Notes: generated by a model from the sequence alone, not told the origin. A DNA stretch of 64,000 nucleotides from Kiritimatiellia bacterium (GCA_012103575.1 WLWN01000001.1:325792-389791); one strand, 5' to 3'; shown: positions 48,141 to 61,763, numbered from the stretch's first letter. A program made the numbers and translations.

Positions 48141-48339
48141 TTTGTTCTTTGAAATGTGAATAGATTTTTTAACTACTTCGAATCAGAAGTAGTGTGATTT
48201 GCCCATCCTGCTTATTTTCTGCAAGGAAAACAAGTGGGATATTTTAAGCTTGTGTGAGGTTTTTTCTTCATTCGTGAAGAAAAGCCCCATTATTAATTAA
48301 ATTGAAGCCAAAACCCTTATTCGTAAGGGTACGAACTTT
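48141..48339 (+). promoter_or_regulatory. rRNA leader with boxA-like signal and three hairpins
   Basis: TTTGTTCTTTGAAA at 48141-48154 is a boxA-like antitermination signal, repeated exactly before 23S (50552-50565). Three hairpins follow: ACTACTTC/GAAGTAGT near 48173-48194, TTTTCTTCA-TTCG-TGAAGAAAA near 48264-48287, and ACCCTTA-TTCG-TAAGGGT near 48312-48331. The last two use the UUCG tetraloop. Confidence 0.65.
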
Positions 48340-49940
<1,601 letters not shown>

Positions 49941-50209
49941 TAGTTCGATTACGGATTGAAGATTGACGATTGCGGATATAAATCCCCAATCCGAAATCCG
50001 AAACCTAAAATCGAATTAGGACAGTGGTCCGTTTTGCTTCGGCAAGATGGATCTAGAATGTTGGGTAACCAACTTCAAAAAAAAGTATCACAAGCTAAAG
50101 CAAATCGCACTAATTCTGGTGCGAAGTAAAAAGAATCTATTGTGGGCCGAAAGTCAAAAGTCCAAGGTCTGAAGTAAAAGAGGGCCTTTGGACCTTCGAC
50201 TCGAATCTC

Positions 50210-50285
<76 letters not shown>

Positions 50286-50355
50286 ATTTGATTGCGGATT
50301 GGAGATTGCAGATTGTGGATTTTAAGATCCGAAATCTGCAGTCTGAAATTCGTGG

Positions 50356-50432
50356 GGGCGCATAGCTCAGTTGGTTAGAGCGCGTCTCTGATAAGGACGA
50401 GGTCCCTGGTTCGAGTCCAGGTGTGCCCACCA
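50356..50432 (+). tRNA. tRNA-Ile (anticodon GAT) in rRNA spacer
   Basis: Acceptor GGGCGCA pairs with TGTGCCC, anticodon loop CTGATAA gives GAT, T loop in GGTTCGAGTCC, CCA encoded. 77 nt. Confidence 0.97.
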
Positions 50433-50456
50433 TTTGGCGCGGAGCGTAGAATGGAG

Positions 50457-50534
50457 GTTATTAGTTAATGGTTATTTGTTAATGAGGAGTGACGGTTTAC
50501 TCTTCCTAATAACGAATAACCGATAACTAATAAC
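50457..50534 (+). repeat. Long inverted repeat in the rRNA spacer
   Basis: Arms of about 33 bp built from words like GTTATTAGTTA and GGTTATT face each other around a short centre. The same wording appears after the DCC gene (6117-6142). It may fold in the precursor rRNA between tRNA-Ile and 23S. Confidence 0.65.
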
Positions 50535-50551
50535 ACGGTCGAGAGACCGCG

Positions 50552-50580
50552 TTTGTTCTTTGAAAATTACATAGAGAAGG
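50552..50580 (+). promoter_or_regulatory. Second boxA and 5' arm of 23S processing stem
   Basis: TTTGTTCTTTGAAA (50552-50565) equals the leader boxA. TTACATAGAGAAGG (50567-50580) is the exact complement of CCTTCTCTATGTAA at 53710-53723, so the two ends of pre-23S pair, as in RNase III processing stems. Confidence 0.75.
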
Positions 50581-50621
50581 GTAAAGCAAATTCATCAAGA
50601 TTAAAAAAGATTGAAGACTTT

Positions 50622-53664
<3,043 letters not shown>

Positions 53665-53709
53665 ATTTAATGGCCACGGTGACTCTGTTGGTTCAGAGTT
53701 GCCGTGAGT

Positions 53710-53723
53710 CCTTCTCTATGTAA
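53710..53723 (+). other. 3' arm of the 23S processing stem
   Basis: CCTTCTCTATGTAA, exact complement of the arm at 50567-50580. A separate hairpin (CACGGTGACTCTG/CAGAGTTGCCGTG) lies just before it. Confidence 0.75.
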
Positions 53724-53820
53724 CCTCTTTATAAGAGTCAAAAGTCTCAGGTCTGAACGTCGAAAGAAAGAGAGTCTCTTCTCTTTTGACCTTTCACTTT
53801 TAGGCTTTTGACATCTTTTT

Positions 53821-53935
53821 CCCGGTAATTATAGCGAGGATGTCACACCCGTTCCCATCCCGAACACGGTCGTTAAGCTCCTCAGCGGCGATGGTACTAT
53901 CCTGTTATGGGATGGGAGAGTAGCACGTTGCCGGG
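53821..53935 (+). rRNA. rrf: 5S ribosomal RNA
   Basis: 115 nt. The 5' end CCCGGTAATTATAGCGAGG pairs with the 3' end CACGTTGCCGGG. Conserved CCCATCCCGAACACGG and GGGATGGGAGAGTAG are present. No terminator follows; rpsA starts 36 bp downstream. Confidence 0.95.
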
Positions 53936-53970
53936 TTTATTTTTACGAGTAAGGAAAACAAATAAAAAAA

Positions 53971-55740
53971 ATGACTGAACAAACAACACAAGAAAAAAAA
54001 CATATAGACTTTGATTTGAGTCAATTCGAAGGGAAAGATGAACAAATTTCGATTGCACAAATGTACGAAGATACACTCAAAGACTTTGCAGAGGGTTCCA
54101 TTGTCAGTGGCAAAATTCTTGAAGTCCGAAAAACAGATGTTCTCATAGATATTGGCTATAAATCCGAAGGATTAATACCCGTTTCTGAATTTAATGATAT
54201 TGATACATTAAATCCAGGCGACGATCTTGATGTGCTCCTCGAAGAACTAGAAGACGACGACGGGATGGTTGTCCTCAGCAAAAAAAGCGCTGAGTTAAAA
54301 CGCAACTGGGATCGTGTCGTGAACGATTACAAAGAAGGTGGCCTTATTGAAGGCGAAATCAAATCCCGCGTACGAGGCGGGCTGATTGTTGATATAGGTA
54401 TTGATGCCTTTCTTCCCGGTTCACAAGTAGACGTTGTTCCTATTCGAAACCTCGATCAAATTTTAGGAAAAACACTCGAATTTAAGATTCTAAAAATCAA
54501 CGAAGAACGACGCAATGTCGTTCTCTCACGTAGAGAACTACTTGAAGAAAGGCGTCGTGACCAGAAAAAGGCACTTCTCACTGAAATTGAAGAAGGCCAG
54601 ATTCGAAAAGGTATTGTTAAAAATATTACTGATTTTGGAGCCTTCATTGATTTAAATGGAATGGATGGCCTTTTGCATATTACAGATATTAGTTGGGGTC
54701 GAATTAATCATCCTTCTGAAGTGCTTTCCATTAGCCAAGAACTTGAAGTTATGATACTCGAAATCAATCATGAAAAAGAAAGAATTTCTCTAGGGCTTAA
54801 ACAGAAGACAACAAATCCATGGAAAGATATTAATGGAAAATACCCTTTCGGAAGCAAGATACAGGGCAGAGTTGTTAACGTAATGCCTTATGGGGCTTTT
54901 GTAGAATTAGAAGAAGGTGTCGAAGGAATGGTGCATGTATCAGAATTATCATGGACCAAACGGGTTGTCAGAGCCTCCGATGTACTTTCCGTAGGTGATC
55001 AGGTCGAAGCCGTTGTTTTGAGTTTAAATGCCGACGAGAAGAAAATATCTTTAGGTATAAGACAAACCGAGACTAATCCCTGGGAACTTGTACAAGAAAA
55101 GTATCCTATTGGATCGCGTGTCACAGGACAAGTTCGTAATTTCACCCCGTATGGCGCTTTTGTTGAACTTAGTGAAGGGGTTGATGGTATGATTCATGTG
55201 TCTGACATGTCTTGGACTCGAAAGGTTCATCATCCTTCTGAGATTTTAAGCAAAGATGATAAAATTGATTGTGTTGTCCTTGAAGTCGATCCTCCTAACC
55301 AGCGAATTAGTCTAGGTCTCAAACAGGCTCAAGATGATCCATGGTCAAACATTGCCTCGAAATATCAAGTAGGCCAAATCGCTAAAGGCACCGTCACAAA
55401 ATTAGCTCCCTTTGGCGCCTTTGTTGAATTAGAGGAGGGGATTGATGGCTTAGTTCATATAAGTCAGATTAGCGACGATCGCGTTGAGCAGGTTAAAAAT
55501 GTTCTTTCTGTCGGTCGGGAAGTTGAAGCACGTGTCATTAAAATTGATGCGGTCGAACGTCATATCGGTCTAAGTATAAAAGCGGCTCAAGTTCCAGATG
55601 ACGAATTTCAGGTGGATGAAGAAATGTTGCAAGGATTAAGGCCGGGTGAAGAACTTGTAGATTTGGCGGGTGCTTTTGATGAAGCCTTAAATGAAGATGA
55701 TCAAAACCAACGGGAAGAATGGCATCCAGGAGAAAAGTAA
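53971..55740 (+). CDS. rpsA: 30S ribosomal protein S1
   Basis: 589 residues with six S1 RNA-binding domains. The first two (EGSIVSGKILEVRKTDVLID and GGLIEGEIKSRVRGGLIVD) are the ribosome-binding type. Domains 3-6 repeat the pattern GAFIDLNGMDGLLHITDISW, YGAFVELEEGVEGMVHVSEL, YGAFVELSEGVDGMIHVSDM and FGAFVELEEGIDGLVHISQI. A short acidic tail ends it. It begins 36 bp after 5S with no terminator between, so it is probably transcribed with the rRNA operon, an unusual arrangement that would tie S1 supply to rRNA output. Upstream Shine-Dalgarno is weak, as often in rpsA. Confidence 0.95.
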   Translation: MTEQTTQEKKHIDFDLSQFEGKDEQISIAQMYEDTLKDFAEGSIVSGKILEVRKTDVLIDIGYKSEGLIPVSEFNDIDTLNPGDDLDVLLEELEDDDGMVVLSKKSAELKRNWDRVVNDYKEGGLIEGEIKSRVRGGLIVDIGIDAFLPGSQVDVVPIRNLDQILGKTLEFKILKINEERRNVVLSRRELLEERRRDQKKALLTEIEEGQIRKGIVKNITDFGAFIDLNGMDGLLHITDISWGRINHPSEVLSISQELEVMILEINHEKERISLGLKQKTTNPWKDINGKYPFGSKIQGRVVNVMPYGAFVELEEGVEGMVHVSELSWTKRVVRASDVLSVGDQVEAVVLSLNADEKKISLGIRQTETNPWELVQEKYPIGSRVTGQVRNFTPYGAFVELSEGVDGMIHVSDMSWTRKVHHPSEILSKDDKIDCVVLEVDPPNQRISLGLKQAQDDPWSNIASKYQVGQIAKGTVTKLAPFGAFVELEEGIDGLVHISQISDDRVEQVKNVLSVGREVEARVIKIDAVERHIGLSIKAAQVPDDEFQVDEEMLQGLRPGEELVDLAGAFDEALNEDDQNQREEWHPGEK

Positions 55741-55958
55741 CTGATTCCAGAACTTCCTGATGTGCTCGACCTTTTTCTAAGGTTTATGAGGCTGTAAGCC
55801 GATTTTGAGATGGGGCAACAACTCCAGTTCTACAATGAAATCCTTTTCGGGTATTACCTAAAGATCCGCGAGTGTCAGGAGGTCTGGATTTAGGAAGGCA
55901 GAATAAAGGCACTTGTTCAAAGGATCGATGCCTTATCTTATCGTTCACAATCCCTGAA

Positions 55959-56129
55959 TCAATCTTGTCTGTCTAGCCCAGGAATAGAGGGTGACGCTTC
56001 CCAGGGTTGAGGCGTGTTCCAGGGTAGATCGGAATCGTTCGCGTTAGAATATGTAGTTGCACATCCTGTAAATAACATGGCTGCCAAGAAAGAAATGAAT
56101 ATAGAAATTGAAGGTATAATATACTTCAT
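55959..56129 (-). CDS. 56-residue lipoprotein of a PVC-type family
   Basis: Starts MKYIIPSISIFISFLAAMLF followed by the lipobox TGC, so signal peptidase II would leave a 34-residue lipid-anchored peptide. The mature part, SDLPWNTPQPWEASPSIPGL, is rich in Pro and Trp. I recall small lipoproteins with a PWxxPxxWExxPxIPG core from Verrucomicrobia-Kiritimatiellota genomes; memory only. It lies 45 bp downstream of the coiled-coil gene on the same strand, so likely one operon. Function unknown. Confidence 0.72.
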   Translation of the reverse strand: MKYIIPSISIFISFLAAMLFTGCATTYSNANDSDLPWNTPQPWEASPSIPGLDRQD

Positions 56130-56174
56130 GAATAGGGATATGTATTTAGTTAAAAATCCGAATGGGTAAATCTA

Positions 56175-57008
56175 TTATCTGAAATTGACAGCGAGAACTC
56201 GATCTCCTTTTTCGATGGGCATCTGTTCCCAATTGGGTAGTACATCGGCAACGGCCATTTCATCTTCAACCGATGCAATCTTAATCTTTCCCACTAAACG
56301 ATCTTCACGATGAATCATCATTTCTGCTTCCGGAACAAGCCCGTTCTTTCTTCCTATATCTAACACCACAAAATTCCAATCAGGACTAATGGCGCGAATC
56401 GTTCCCGAAACACCCTCTTTCAATTCCTTAGGACCTCTTGCAGGACTCAAGCGTTCTACGAGATCATCGAGTTGGGTTACTTGTTCTTCTAGTTCAAGGG
56501 TCTTATCTTCTGACTCCGCAAGCTGTGTCCTCAAATCTGTGATGTGGTCTTCGAGTTCTTGTTTTTCCACTTGGGCTGTTTCGGTAGCCACTTGGGCTTG
56601 AGATAAATCCGTTTGTGTTTGAGACAGCGTCTCTTCTAGACTTTGAACGGTCGCCAGCGTTTCAGTGAGTGCTTGTTCTTTATGAACGAGGGTTTCTTTC
56701 GTTTGTGTAAGTTCAAGATTTTTATTGTCCAATTCTTGTTTTGTATCTTGTAATTCGATATACATATTTTCTGAATGAACCATTAGTTTTTTCAGAGGGC
56801 GATCCATAACTTCGTAAAATTTTAGCTGTTTAGTTGAATTCAAATCTTCATGGCGAAGGTTTTTGGCGACTTGCACCGTATTTTTTTCTAGTTTTTGAAT
56901 TCTTGTTTTAAGAGCGTTGCGTTGTTCGGAAAGTAAATAGCCTAAAACAAGGGCTGTTATACTAACTAGCATGGTGAGAATGATAAAGGTTCTTAAAACT
57001 TTGCTCAT
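56175..57008 (-). CDS. Membrane-anchored coiled-coil envelope protein
   Basis: 277 residues: N-terminal membrane segment (FIILTMLVSITALVLGYLLS, residues 8-27), a long coiled coil (about 30-190, rich in Q/E/L/T heptads), and a C-terminal small beta domain. That domain reads GTIRAISPDWNFVVLDIGRK and then NGLVPEAEMMIHREDRLVGK, close to modules in PVC proteins of unknown function. The domain would sit in the periplasm. It pairs with the small lipoprotein at 55959, suggesting an envelope complex. Confidence 0.7.
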   Translation of the reverse strand: MSKVLRTFIILTMLVSITALVLGYLLSEQRNALKTRIQKLEKNTVQVAKNLRHEDLNSTKQLKFYEVMDRPLKKLMVHSENMYIELQDTKQELDNKNLELTQTKETLVHKEQALTETLATVQSLEETLSQTQTDLSQAQVATETAQVEKQELEDHITDLRTQLAESEDKTLELEEQVTQLDDLVERLSPARGPKELKEGVSGTIRAISPDWNFVVLDIGRKNGLVPEAEMMIHREDRLVGKIKIASVEDEMAVADVLPNWEQMPIEKGDRVLAVNFR

Positions 57009-57123
57009 AGTACGTATCCTTATCGGTTTACACTTTTATTGATACACTAGGTAGGATGATATATGTGTTATAAGTCTAAGTCAATATGGAAATTTCTCAA
57101 TGTCTCTGCGGTAAAAAAGGATT

Positions 57124-57466
57124 ATGTCCAAAGAATCGAAAGAGATTATTTGTTCGGCCTGTGGAAAAGAGAGCTGGATTATTAGAAAACCAAAATATAC
57201 AGGTCTTACCCGAACAGGAGAAGCATGGATTTGCTCATCCTGTGGGTATATTTATAAATCTGAGTCTGAGATCGACTTCAAAACAGTTTTGGCTCCTGAC
57301 GTCTTTGGTCAAGACCCTCATATTGAATCCCCCCCTGCCTTTATTAAATGAAGGTCCGTCCACTTCTATTTGTCGTCATTGTTATCACTACATTGTAAAC
57401 CCATTTACACAATGGTGTAGTTTTCAAAAACGAGAAGTCGAAGCTACGGATTCATGCAAAAAATAG
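57124..57466 (+). pseudogene. Double zinc-ribbon protein, frameshifted at a C7 run
   Basis: The first frame (57124-57351) has CSACGKESW and CSSCGYIY, a zinc ribbon. The second, open from before 57340 to 57466, has CRHCYHYIVNPFTQWCSFQK and EVEATDSCKK, a second Cys-rich unit. The frames cross at seven C (57329-57335). A one-base change there would give one ~114-residue protein with two zinc sites. Palindromic element copy 4 follows within 6 bp of the stop. It may be a true small protein plus remnant, or an indel error. Confidence 0.55.
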
Positions 57467-57471
57467 ATATT

Positions 57472-57634
57472 CCTGGATCCGTCAGTTAAACGCGGTTTTC
57501 TGCACAAACCATTTGGGCCAAAAGGAATTACAAAAGAGCCTCGACGCACCCAGCGGGTGCGCCTGCGTTTTTTTGCAACCTTTTGCCTCCAAAGCATTCG
57601 CACAGAAATCCCACGTTTAACTGACGGATCCAGG
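57472..57634. repeat. Palindromic terminator element, copy 4
   Basis: 163 bp with exact 5-bp target duplication ATATT (57467-57471 and 57635-57639). It lies between the zinc-ribbon gene and the convergent RHH gene. Confidence 0.92.
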
Positions 57635-57671
57635 ATATTGTGTTGTCGATTTTAAAAAGCAAACCGGATCG

Positions 57672-57878
57672 CTATTTGCTTTTACCTCTTTTCTTGTCCG
57701 GCCTATATTTTGCTTTTTTTTCGGCAACCACTTTTAGGGTCAACTGCCCATCGAATATATCATTGCGTAAAACCTGAATGATGTATTGCGATCTATTCAT
57801 GCCAAGCACATTTGTTCGCTCATCAATAATGGCGAGAAACTCTTTATCACAACTAAATGCACATGGAATACGTGTCAT
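57672..57878 (-). CDS. Small ribbon-helix-helix protein
   Basis: 68 residues. The core (CAFSCDKEFLAIIDERTNVL, GMNRSQYIIQVLRNDI) fits a ribbon-helix-helix (CopG/Arc-like) DNA-binding fold: a short strand, then two helices with the SxxI turn. The basic tail (KKAKYRPDKKRGKSK) could aid DNA binding. A stand-alone RHH gene with no toxin beside it; it could be the antitoxin relic of a lost pair or a regulator of the neighbouring HsdS-like gene. Confidence 0.65.
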   Translation of the reverse strand: MTRIPCAFSCDKEFLAIIDERTNVLGMNRSQYIIQVLRNDIFDGQLTLKVVAEKKAKYRPDKKRGKSK

Positions 57879-58033
57879 AATGGTTGAGTAGTGTATAGAC
57901 TATTTTTAGGATTTCAATTTTTTTTTCAGGAAAATGCAAGGAAATAGTTGATTTAGTATAAAATATTCTTATCATTATATTGATAATTATTTATCCAAAG
58001 AATAATACTAATTATTTTTCTAAAAAAGATATC

Positions 58034-58836
58034 ATGAGAAAAATTAGAATAAGTAATTGCAAAAAAATTCCTGATAGTTGGATCTCCTGGATCCGTCAGT
58101 TAAACGCGGTGTTCTGCACGAACCATTTGGGCCAAAAGGAATTATAAAAAAGCCTCGACGCACCCAGCGGGTGCGCCTGCGTTTTTTTGCAACCTTTTGC
58201 CTCCAAAGCATTCGCACAGAAATCCCACGTTTAACTGACGGATCCAGGGATCTGTCTTTCTGTTAGCGAAATTTGTGATTTTGTGTGTGGGAAAGCAAAG
58301 GATGAAGAAAAATCCGGGTCGGGTAATATTCCTGTTTGGGGACCGGAAGAGGTCAACGCGTACTGCTCAGATCCATATGTTGAAGGCCCTGGTATTATAA
58401 TCGCAAAGGGAAAAAGAGAAATATTTATTCACCGAGTCGAAGAAGATTTTTGGCCGCTGGATATTGTTTATTATGTTCGAGTAGATGTGAGTCGAATTGA
58501 TATCGGATGGATTTATTGGAGTCTGATGAATATTCAAGGCGAAAAGATGGATATAGAGACCATTCGTCAAACCTTTATTCCTTGCCCTCCTATTTGGGGG
58601 CAAAGAAAAATATCGGGCATGTTAGATATCTTTCAAAAAAATATTGAGATGACCAATTTTTTTATGAAACAGGTAAGAAAAATTCAAGTAGAATTTGCTG
58701 AGAGGCTAGTTTCCGATAAGCTAATCAGTCTTGTCACTCGTGAAGAAATTGTAGACATTCTTATTGATTATAATGCGTGTATTCGAAGACAGAAAAATCG
58801 ATTAAGAGAATTAGAAGTGTTGAGGTCTGATTTGAT
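58034..58836 (+). pseudogene. HsdS-like specificity protein split by a palindromic element
   Basis: Type I restriction specificity-like target recognition domain: KIPDSWICLSVSEICDFVCG, then GNIPVWGPEEVNAYCSDPYV, EGPGIIIAKGK, DFWPLDIVYYV, and a helical spacer after ICPCPPIWGQRKISG-like IPCPPIWGQRKISGMLDI. Palindromic element copy 5 sits at codon 17-18; removing it and one 5-bp duplication joins MRKIRISNCKKIPDSWI to CLSVSEICDF in one frame. Copy 6 is attached to the C-terminus. No hsdM or hsdR nearby, so an orphan half-subunit. Confidence 0.75.
58086..58248. repeat. Palindromic terminator element, copy 5 (inside HsdS-like gene)
   Basis: 163 bp with exact 5-bp target duplication GATCT (58081-58085 and 58249-58253). 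Insertion adds 168 bp, so frame downstream is unchanged, but a TAA in this copy (gaattataa) stops the HsdS frame. Confidence 0.93.
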
Positions 58837-58999
58837 CCTGGATCCGTCAGTTAAGCGTGGGATTTCTGTGCGAATGCTTTGGAGGCAAAAGGTTGCAAAA
58901 AAACGCAGGCGCACCCGCTGGGTGTGTCGAGGCTTTTTTGTAATTCCTTTTGGCCCAAATGGTTCGTGCAGAAAACCGCGTTTAACTGACGGATCCAGG
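58837..58999. repeat. Palindromic terminator element, copy 6
   Basis: 163 bp, reverse orientation. No target duplication visible (TTGAT on the left, TAATA on the right). The HsdS-like frame reads into it for ~50 codons (VKRGISVRMLWRQKVAKKRR, then GSCRKPRLTDGSR). It ends 27 bp before the htrA start. Confidence 0.9.
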
Positions 59000-59025
59000 T
59001 AATACCTAATAACAAATTAAAAACA

Positions 59026-60384
59026 ATGAAATCTGTGAATATCTTTTGGGTAAGCATCATGTGTTTGATCCCTTCTTTTTCTAGTGGAGAGGGGCGCCGG
59101 ACTCCGATTATTGATGCTGTTGAAAAAGTATTGCCCAGTGTTGTCAACATCAGCACGAAACGACTCGTTAATGTGATGCAGAATGATTCTTATAGGCGAC
59201 TTCGTCGAAACGTATTTGATCAATTTTTTTCTGATCTATTTGTGCCGCCTCCTACGCCTCAAAGCTATCCGCTCAAGCATTCTTTGGGGTCGGGCGTTAT
59301 TGTCGATACAAATGGGTATATTCTCAGCAATTATCACGTTATTGAACGAGCTGCAGAAATTAGTGTAACTTTGGAGAATGGAGAAATGTACGAAGCTCGT
59401 ATTGTGGCCAGTGATGAGATCAATGATTTAGCGTTGATTAAAATTGATGTTCCTGGAGGTGTTAAGGCAATTGACTTTGCAGAAGACGACGATCTTTTGC
59501 TGGGAGAACAAGTCGTTGTGTTAGGGAATCCTTTTGGATTGGGGCATACGGTGACGGTTGGTGTCTTATCTGCAAAAAATCGAGAGGCCCTTTACCAGGG
59601 AGAGGTTTTATATCATGATATACTCCAAACAGATGCAGCGGTTAATCCAGGAAGCTCAGGAGGGCCTCTTGTTAATGTGAATGGCGAGCTTATTGGCATC
59701 AATGTTGCGTTTAATAAGGAGGCACAAAATATTGGTTTCGCCGTGCCGACTAAACGGGTCCGCGAGCTTGTCAATCGTTGGTTTGCACCTAAAACAATTA
59801 AAAAAATACGCACAGATTTTGAAAGCGAAGAACAGAATGGGGTTTTAAAAATTACATCGATTAATGAAGAACATATTCCTTCAAATTTAGATATTCGCGT
59901 CAATGATACGATTGTTTCGTTGAACGGTGAACGGGTTCATAGTTTGCTAGATTATAATCGATATTTTCTCGGTGTTGAAATTGCGGATCGACTTGATCTT
60001 GAGGTTGAGCGGGAGGGGCGAGGTCATTGGGTTTCATTAGAAGTTGTTTCTCTATCTCCGTTATCAAGTGAGGAGAAGGCTGAACGCCTGTTAGGGGTCC
60101 AATTTGAACAGGAAGTAGAGACCCTTTCCCAGTTATTGCGTTTTAACCGTGGGCTACCATTGGTTTCTATTGAAAAAGGAGGGCCTGCTGAAAGAGCAAG
60201 ATTAAAACCGGGGATGTACATTTCCCGTATCAATGATTTTGAAATCCAGTCATTAGATGATGTTGGACTAGCTTTAGAAGATGTGGAACATGGAGACACT
60301 GTTCGTTTACTTATTACACAATTACGAGAGACGGAATCCTTTATAGTGGCTCAACTCAAAAGGGTCTCACTTACAGCGCGCTAG
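59026..60384 (+). CDS. Periplasmic serine protease HtrA/DegP family
   Basis: 452 residues; signal peptide (SVNIFWVSIMCLIPSFSSGE). Trypsin-like domain with catalytic His104 in SNYHVIE, Asp134 in NDLALIKI and Ser211 in NPGSSGGPL. Two PDZ domains follow (about 265-350 and 365-445; IRVNDTIVSLNGERVHSLLD and RARLKPGMYISRINDFEIQS). The usual GNSGG is GSSGG, still with Ser. Degrades misfolded envelope proteins. Its leader is only 27 bp after palindromic element copy 6, so the element may carry or replace its promoter. Confidence 0.93.
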   Translation: MKSVNIFWVSIMCLIPSFSSGEGRRTPIIDAVEKVLPSVVNISTKRLVNVMQNDSYRRLRRNVFDQFFSDLFVPPPTPQSYPLKHSLGSGVIVDTNGYILSNYHVIERAAEISVTLENGEMYEARIVASDEINDLALIKIDVPGGVKAIDFAEDDDLLLGEQVVVLGNPFGLGHTVTVGVLSAKNREALYQGEVLYHDILQTDAAVNPGSSGGPLVNVNGELIGINVAFNKEAQNIGFAVPTKRVRELVNRWFAPKTIKKIRTDFESEEQNGVLKITSINEEHIPSNLDIRVNDTIVSLNGERVHSLLDYNRYFLGVEIADRLDLEVEREGRGHWVSLEVVSLSPLSSEEKAERLLGVQFEQEVETLSQLLRFNRGLPLVSIEKGGPAERARLKPGMYISRINDFEIQSLDDVGLALEDVEHGDTVRLLITQLRETESFIVAQLKRVSLTAR

Positions 60385-60633
60385 TCCGTATATCTCACAA
60401 CTCTAGTATCTTGCCACTGGAACGATCTCATAACCAGCGTCTTGAGCAGAGCGCGGGGATTCTTGATGAAGGGCAGTGTGTTTTCGGAGTAAGGCCTGTC
60501 GTTGCATACGTTGTCTCCGTAAACACGTTCTTTTCGCGAAAATCATCCGCTCTGTGGTGTAAGAAGATGAGAGATGAGGCCGAACATTATCCATGCGAGA
60601 TCTTTGCCTCCCAGTAATTACTGGTCTTAATCT

Positions 60634-61110
60634 ATGGAACGGGAGGGTGATGAGCTTCTCGTCTTTCGGCGCAATCCCATTCGTCAACAAGAGATAGACC
60701 AGCAGCGCAAAGCCAAGAGACACTATATAGAAAAGCTCATTGAATGGAGTAATCTGTATTTAGAGGAGCCCTCTCGTGCCAAAGTAGAAGCCCAACCCAA
60801 ATGCATACAGGCGAGTCTGAAAAAGCTCAAAATAGAAAAATGGCTTTCAATTAAAGAGATCGGTTCACGCTGGCTTGACCTCCAGAAGATGCCAAGGAAG
60901 CTGGCCCACGCCTCTAAACTCGACGGATGTTAGTGTCCTGCGAACGGACTTAACCAAAGATTAAGCCGGTCCCGAAATGGCCCATGAACGTTATAAAGAT
61001 TTAGCCGAAGTCGAGCAGGGGTTCCGGACCTTAAAAACGGGTCATATGGAAATACGTCCCTGGTACGTACAGAAAGAAGAAAGTACCAGGACTCATGCCT
61101 TTGGAAGACC
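60634..61110 (+). pseudogene. IS1634-like transposase fragments
   Basis: Two pieces in different frames: DELLVFRRNPIRQQEIDQQR with RWLDLQKMPRKLAHASKLDG, then ERYKDLAEVEQGFRTLKTGH with MEIRPWYVQKEESTRTHAFG. The second is the region around the catalytic Glu, similar to the remnant at 1762 (YKSLGTVERAFRNLKT). The N-terminal two thirds are gone. Upstream, 60385-60633 holds no recognisable gene. Confidence 0.7.
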
Positions 61111-61123
61111 CAAAAGACTCATA

Positions 61124-61763
61124 TCACTTGGCATGATACGAATGACAGATCGTGCAATGCTCTCCTGCGCTATTTTCGGTATGACATGTTGAGCAATCCG
61201 TTATCGTGATAGGAGAAAAATTGCCTATGAAGTCACGGCTAGAGCTTTTAGGTCGATGATATTTGTCAAGAAAGTTAGCCCTTATCTCATGTGCCTTATC
61301 GATATGATGACAGGTCATGCAAACATGATTGTCTCCAGGATCGATTGCTTTACCCTCAGCGTTTTTTTTCACAGAGGTTAAGAGATGGGGTTTATGCGAG
61401 AAGGAGGTCAAGAGGTGTGTTGCTTCGTCTAAAGAACGTGATTTCCATTGGACCTTCCAAAGATCCGTTTTCGGTTAATTCGACACTATGGCATTGAACA
61501 CACTGCCCGGCCCCATTCGCTTTCGCTAATTGTTCAAAAATCTGTCGAGAAGCATCAGAAACCTGTATATGTTTTCCTGCTAAATCAAGCCACTGTTTAA
61601 CAAAACGATCGGCATGACGCGTGGGTTGATAGGTAATGGAAAAGGTCCGGTTGCTTACAGCCCATCCACCACGTGGAATAACTCGCACAGGTGCTCCATT
61701 CTCCGCGAATACAAGAATCGATAACAGAGCCCATACACAAAAAGTTTTTAAAGAGACTGACAT
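61124..61763 (-). pseudogene. Second multihaem c-type cytochrome, frameshifted
   Basis: Signal peptide (LKTFCVWALLSILVFAENGA) then CVQCH in the first frame (61392-61763). The second frame (61124-61411) has CMTCH, CSTCH and CTICH, ending SYHAK. They join near 61476 with a one-base shift, restoring NGDLWKVQWKSRSLDEATHL and then LTSFSHKPHLL. Four haem sites in about 212 residues. With the gene at 38158 this is the second damaged cytochrome in the window. Confidence 0.78.

Noticed and set aside
59026..59100. Palindromic copy 6 as part of the htrA gene
   Set aside because: The htrA signal peptide starts after it with its own ATG; the element is upstream leader.
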